The translations under genes and the position numbers were made by a program. A stretch of DNA of 64,000 bases from Chalara sp. BL73 (Eukaryota; Ascomycota; Leotiomycetes; Helotiales). This document shows positions 60,589 to 64,000 of this stretch, one piece after another; position 1 is the stretch's first letter; every line of letters begins with the position of its first letter. The notes under the pieces are model-generated. The model was not told the DNA's origin. It searched no databases and was given only the letters and a program-made list of their open reading frames with translations. Location: contig CAKJVC010000229.1 of NCBI GenBank assembly GCA_918026815.1, positions 62,001-126,000 of the forward strand, in the 5' to 3' direction.

Positions 60589-61271
60589 ATGTCGGTGGTC
60601 AATAGTTTGAAAGGTGATTCAGCCCAACAGGCAAGGTCGTTGGTAAGATTTCTTCCCTTATTGTTTTTTTTTCTGTTCCGCCACTCATATTATTATCACA
60701 TTACCGTCTACCAGAAAACTGAATATTGAGCATGAGACTCATGCTTACCTTTCGTAGTATCGACAATTATTGCGGCAGGGCGAACAGTTTGCAGCATACA
60801 ACTTTAGGGAATATGCCAAACGAAGGACGAGGGATGCTTTCAGGGAACATAAGGATGTGCAGGACTCGAGGAAGATTCAGGAGCTGATACAGAAGGGTTT
60901 AAAAGAGCTCCAAAGTATGAAGGTACGTCGGAACCAAGAAGGCGTCGCGCATAGGAGTGAGAACTGTGCATGATACCTCTACAGGGAAGCCGAATCGATG
61001 TGACAGGAGAAGAAGCACTTAGAGAGCACTATGCTGATGGTTTCCAACAGAGACAAACCGTCGTTAGCCAGTTCTATCAATTGGACAGATTGGTGGTGGA
61101 AGGTGGAAAATCAGTATGTGTACTGCATGATATGTCCCATCACTGTGCTGATTAAACGTTAGGGCAAGCAGGGAGGACAAAGGAATGAAATAGTACGCCA
61201 GAAGGACACAGGGTGAGTAAACATTTAAATATGCTAGATGTGAGATACTGATATGTTGCAGTTGGGACTGA
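60589..61271 (+). CDS. ISD11: LYR protein Isd11
   Basis: Small mitochondrial partner that stabilises the cysteine desulfurase Nfs1 for Fe-S cluster synthesis. The LYR motif is L18-Y19-R20 in [13 protein letters not shown], followed by [19 protein letters not shown], as in the family. Introns 60643-60757, 60923-61050 (or 60923-60984), 61114-61162 and 61213-61261. With the long second intron the protein is 113 aa and reads [19 protein letters not shown], as expected. With the short one it gains 22 in-frame residues ([22 protein letters not shown]) and becomes 135 aa. The end KDTGWD is typical. Both splice forms keep the frame; homology favours the long intron. Confidence 0.9.
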
Positions 61272-61956
61272 ACTACGGACACCTCGGCTCTCCATAATAA
61301 ATAAGATGATTTGTATATTTCTGAGCCTGGCGGAATGAGCATCCACTTGTATGATAATGTACACAAGGAAGACGGGCGTTGATATTCGCGGAGTTTCACA
61401 TAGATGCCCAGTTGGTCATTATATACCACTCTCCGATAAGCGTTTTGAGTATTATTAAAAGGTCATTTCATGTTCCAGCATTTTCAAGTGAAGAAGTGAG
61501 CTAATCTGGATGGCCTGGGGTTACTATCATTCTTTTCATCACAGGTTACCCTTTTTTGAGGTATACCAGCTCAAAAAATTCTTTCAGGCTTGTCTTTGTA
61601 TACTCTATCAATAACTAGATCTCTTTACTCACAAGACGGATCGCCTCCAACCCCAGCGCTTCTAGGCGTTTGTATGGCGTTTTGAGGCGAAGGTCCAGAA
61701 TACTATATCGCTTATCCTCTTAAGAAGTAAGTTAATATTGTGCCTCTTAATACTTCTCTTTTCACATTTTAATTCTTTTAACTTAAAATCTTATATTTCA
61801 ACATGAACCTCTGGGTTGCTGATGCAGGGGCTCAATGGGGAACCTTGCTCGGTACGGATTTACATATCTCCGATAATGTAAACTCCACTCGAACGTCGCG
61901 TCAACTTGTGGCTAGGTGACAACGTTAATGAACCACTCGATGGAAAGGCGTGCATC
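61272..61956. other. Intergenic, no gene seen
   Basis: Spacer between Isd11 and the acidic protein. Minus-strand frames at 61064-61429 overlap the Isd11 3' end and are antisense. Confidence 0.45.
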
Positions 61957-64000
61957 ATGGCACCAACTGTGAGTAGTATTCTTTTATTCGGGTGGAAACG
62001 CAGTTTTGCATTAAAACCAGCACTATGACTCGAATACCCCTCCCATCTAATTCAATCTCGCGCGTTCGCATCAGACCTTGTCCGTATCAGAGAATTGATG
62101 TTTATTTGCTATGCTTTGACCATTGCGGCAATGTCTGATGAGAAATTGTTATATGCAGCGTCGATATGTTTCATGGATGATGTTAAGCTTGAGCTAGAGG
62201 AAGATGATGTTTCCTCTAAAGAAATATGCTCCAATTGTACGACCGTGGCATCAGATTCTAACGACAATCATATAGTATAACCGAGCGCAAAATAGACGGC
62301 AGAATCGGACAGGATATGTTGACCATGATATGTATGAGGGCCTGCCGATACGGCACTGGCGGCGCGATTATGTGGCCGTAGTTCCACCAGCGACTCAAGA
62401 AAGCACCACGTCTCAAAATGACATCTGGGCTGTAGAGCTCCCACATGGAATGCCCAAAGACTCCCACCTTCTTCCCCAACACAGTCAGGATCTACTAAGA
62501 GCTGCGCGCTCAGGGAGGATATACAAACGAACGGCACCGGCGGAGGAAGAGGAAGTTGACCCGGAAGCTGTTGCGGGCGAGAAGCCGGAGAAGAAAGATG
62601 ATGAATCCAAAGATAAAGGATTCACAGCAAAAGCATGGAAGCAGATACCTAGACATATGGAAGGCCCGGACGTGGAATACTTGGCCGCGCGAAGGAAAAA
62701 TTTAAGGACTGTTGCTGCGAAGCCTACAAATGTTGGGCCAACCATCACAAAAGCGACTGTGAAGCGGATTGATGCGGCAGGAAATGAATATGTACAGAAT
62801 GTGGTGCTTCAACCAGGTCAACAAATTGATGGAGAGGTCATCTCACAGACAGTTGTACCGGCTGTAACTGCGCCTTCTCTAGGCGAAGGTCTCCTTACAC
62901 CAACTCCTCCGAAGAGAATACCGAAGAGGAAAATGAAAGGGCCAGGGAGGGGAAAGAAAAAGCAAAAGCTTACCCCAGGTCCCACTAGTGCTCCTCAAGT
63001 TGTAGATGTGGATGGCATCACGCAAAGCTCCGTGTCTGATGGTAGAGCAGATTCTGAAGTAAGTCATGTCTGTATGCTCAAAAGCCATAACGCTAATGTT
63101 GTGTAAAGACTCAACAGGAAAATGGAGCAGACTCTAATCCTACTAATGGCGAGGACACAGAAATGGCTGATGGTTCCGCACATGATTCTTCCGACGACGA
63201 GGGTGATGATGGCGAGGAAGGTGACGATGATCAGGAAACCTCCGCTGATCCAAAGTCGCCCTCCAAACTACCTCAGGATGTTTCAGCTCTGTCTGATATT
63301 CCGCCAGTGGCAGATATACCAGCCACAACAGAAAGCGAAATCAAGCAGGTTGAAGATGTGGCAATTCCTCCCTTACTACAGATTGAAGAATCAGATGTCA
63401 AAGCAGGAAGTCCGCTGAAAAATGTGGCATTGACAACGTCCACTCCAAGTTCGCCATTAGATGCACCTACCACCGCACCCCCTCTTTCTGCCAATATTCA
63501 GCCTATAGAACCAGTGCCTGATGTTGCAGCTCCAGAAATCGAGGTACTCAATGAACCAATGCAGAGCGAGATGGCGACTACAACACCGCCGATTATTCCA
63601 AGTCCTCCACCAGCGCCAGGTGTCGCTGAGACTGTTGCGGCAGCGGAGCTCCTCAAGGAGGAGAAAGAGGAGGAAGAAATGTTACTTGATATCGTCGAGA
63701 AGTCAAGTAATGCAATCGAGGGCAATGATAATGATGAAGCACCCCCAGCCACTGAACCAGAGGATGTGTCGAATCCGGAAGTTGTAGAAGCGCCCTCCGA
63801 AGAAGCTGTGGCTCCTAAACATGACTCGCCCAAAGTGGCAGCCGTCGAAACAATTCCAGAAACTGCAGCACCAACTGCGGATGATGAGGATGATGAGGAT
63901 GATGAGGATGATAGTTTTCCAGATCTTCTAGGCGGTCTCGAGAAGCAACTGAATGACCCAGTAGCCGAAACGATCCAGGAATCGGAAGAAGCGGCTCCAG
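61957..64000 (+). CDS. Acidic nuclear-type protein, 3' end missing
   Basis: Partial gene running off the window. The main body from about 62303 reads YEGLPIRHWRRDYVAVVPP, ELPHGMPKDSHLLPQHSQDLLRAARSGR, then Glu-rich PAEEEEVDPEAVAGEKPEKKDDESKDKG, KQIPRHMEGPDVEYLAARRKN and a basic PPKRIPKRKMKGPGRGKKKQK nuclear-signal-like stretch. An intron at about 63061-63109 (GTAAGT...GTAAAG) joins to a very acidic, repeat-rich tail (DDEDDEDDED). I have seen fungal proteins of this kind under uninformative names and cannot assign a function. A short first exon MAPT (61957-61968), joined over a 334-nt intron to NRTGYVDHDMYEGL, is plausible. A start at the ATG 62330 is the alternative. Confidence 0.7.
63877..63913 (+). 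repeat. Nonamer repeat coding Asp-Asp-Glu
   Basis: GATGATGAG is repeated three to four times in phase with the reading frame, giving DDEDDEDDED in the acidic tail. Prone to length variation. Confidence 0.8.

Overview
The window is nuclear DNA from a filamentous ascomycete (Pezizomycotina). Genes carry several short introns (about 45-115 nt) with GTAAGT-like donors and CTAAC/CTGAC branch sites. Gene spacing is compact, and the gene set is fungal: ATP sulfurylase with an APS-kinase-like tail, SUR7/PalI-type membrane protein, Zn-cluster-less fungal transcription factor, FSH1-type hydrolase. A leotiomycete (Sclerotinia/Botrytis/Rutstroemia relatives) is my best guess from the look of the proteins; it is an inference, not shown by the DNA. 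All gene models were made by joining exons by hand; nearly every spliced length is an exact multiple of three.

Layout. 1-17 kb is accessory-like: an MFS transporter, a decayed RCC1-like gene, a small secreted protein, a decayed protein-kinase gene, an F-box/DUF-like protein, a possible gene relic, and a head-to-head pair of AIG1/GIMAP-like coiled-coil GTPases. 17-25 kb is ordinary: an FSH1-type serine hydrolase, proteasome subunit Rpn5, a small tail-anchored protein, and a large single-pass protein with an EGF-like ectodomain. 25-33 kb is gene-poor: about 4.7 kb with no convincing gene, then a three-zinc-knuckle protein followed by a broken paralogue. 33-55 kb is housekeeping: ArfGAP, two-RRM RNA-binding protein, Tah18 diflavin reductase, a tRNA-like relic, SUR7-type protein, lipoate octanoyltransferase, LRR protein, phosducin-like Plp2, ribosomal eS27, and a divergent pair of an SDR and a transcription factor. 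57-64 kb holds ATP sulfurylase and Isd11, divergently transcribed, then an acidic nuclear-type protein cut off by the window end.

Connections. Four genes touch sulfur and Fe-S metabolism: ATP sulfurylase (sulfate assimilation), Isd11 (mitochondrial cysteine desulfurase partner), Tah18 (electrons for cytosolic Fe-S assembly) and the octanoyltransferase (makes the substrate of the Fe-S enzyme lipoyl synthase). ATP sulfurylase and Isd11 share one intergenic region holding a tight cluster of GATAAG motifs. The other theme is decay: three gene-sized pseudogenes (RCC1-like, kinase-like, zinc-knuckle paralogue) and a frameshifted cysteine tail on one GTPase lie among intact genes.

The most unusual locus is the GTPase pair at 13-16.7 kb. 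One copy keeps a full P-loop but has lost the Asp of its TMWD-like motif. The other keeps TMWD but has a changed P-loop. I did not find a convincing wholly new multi-gene system; this pair is the best candidate for a second look.
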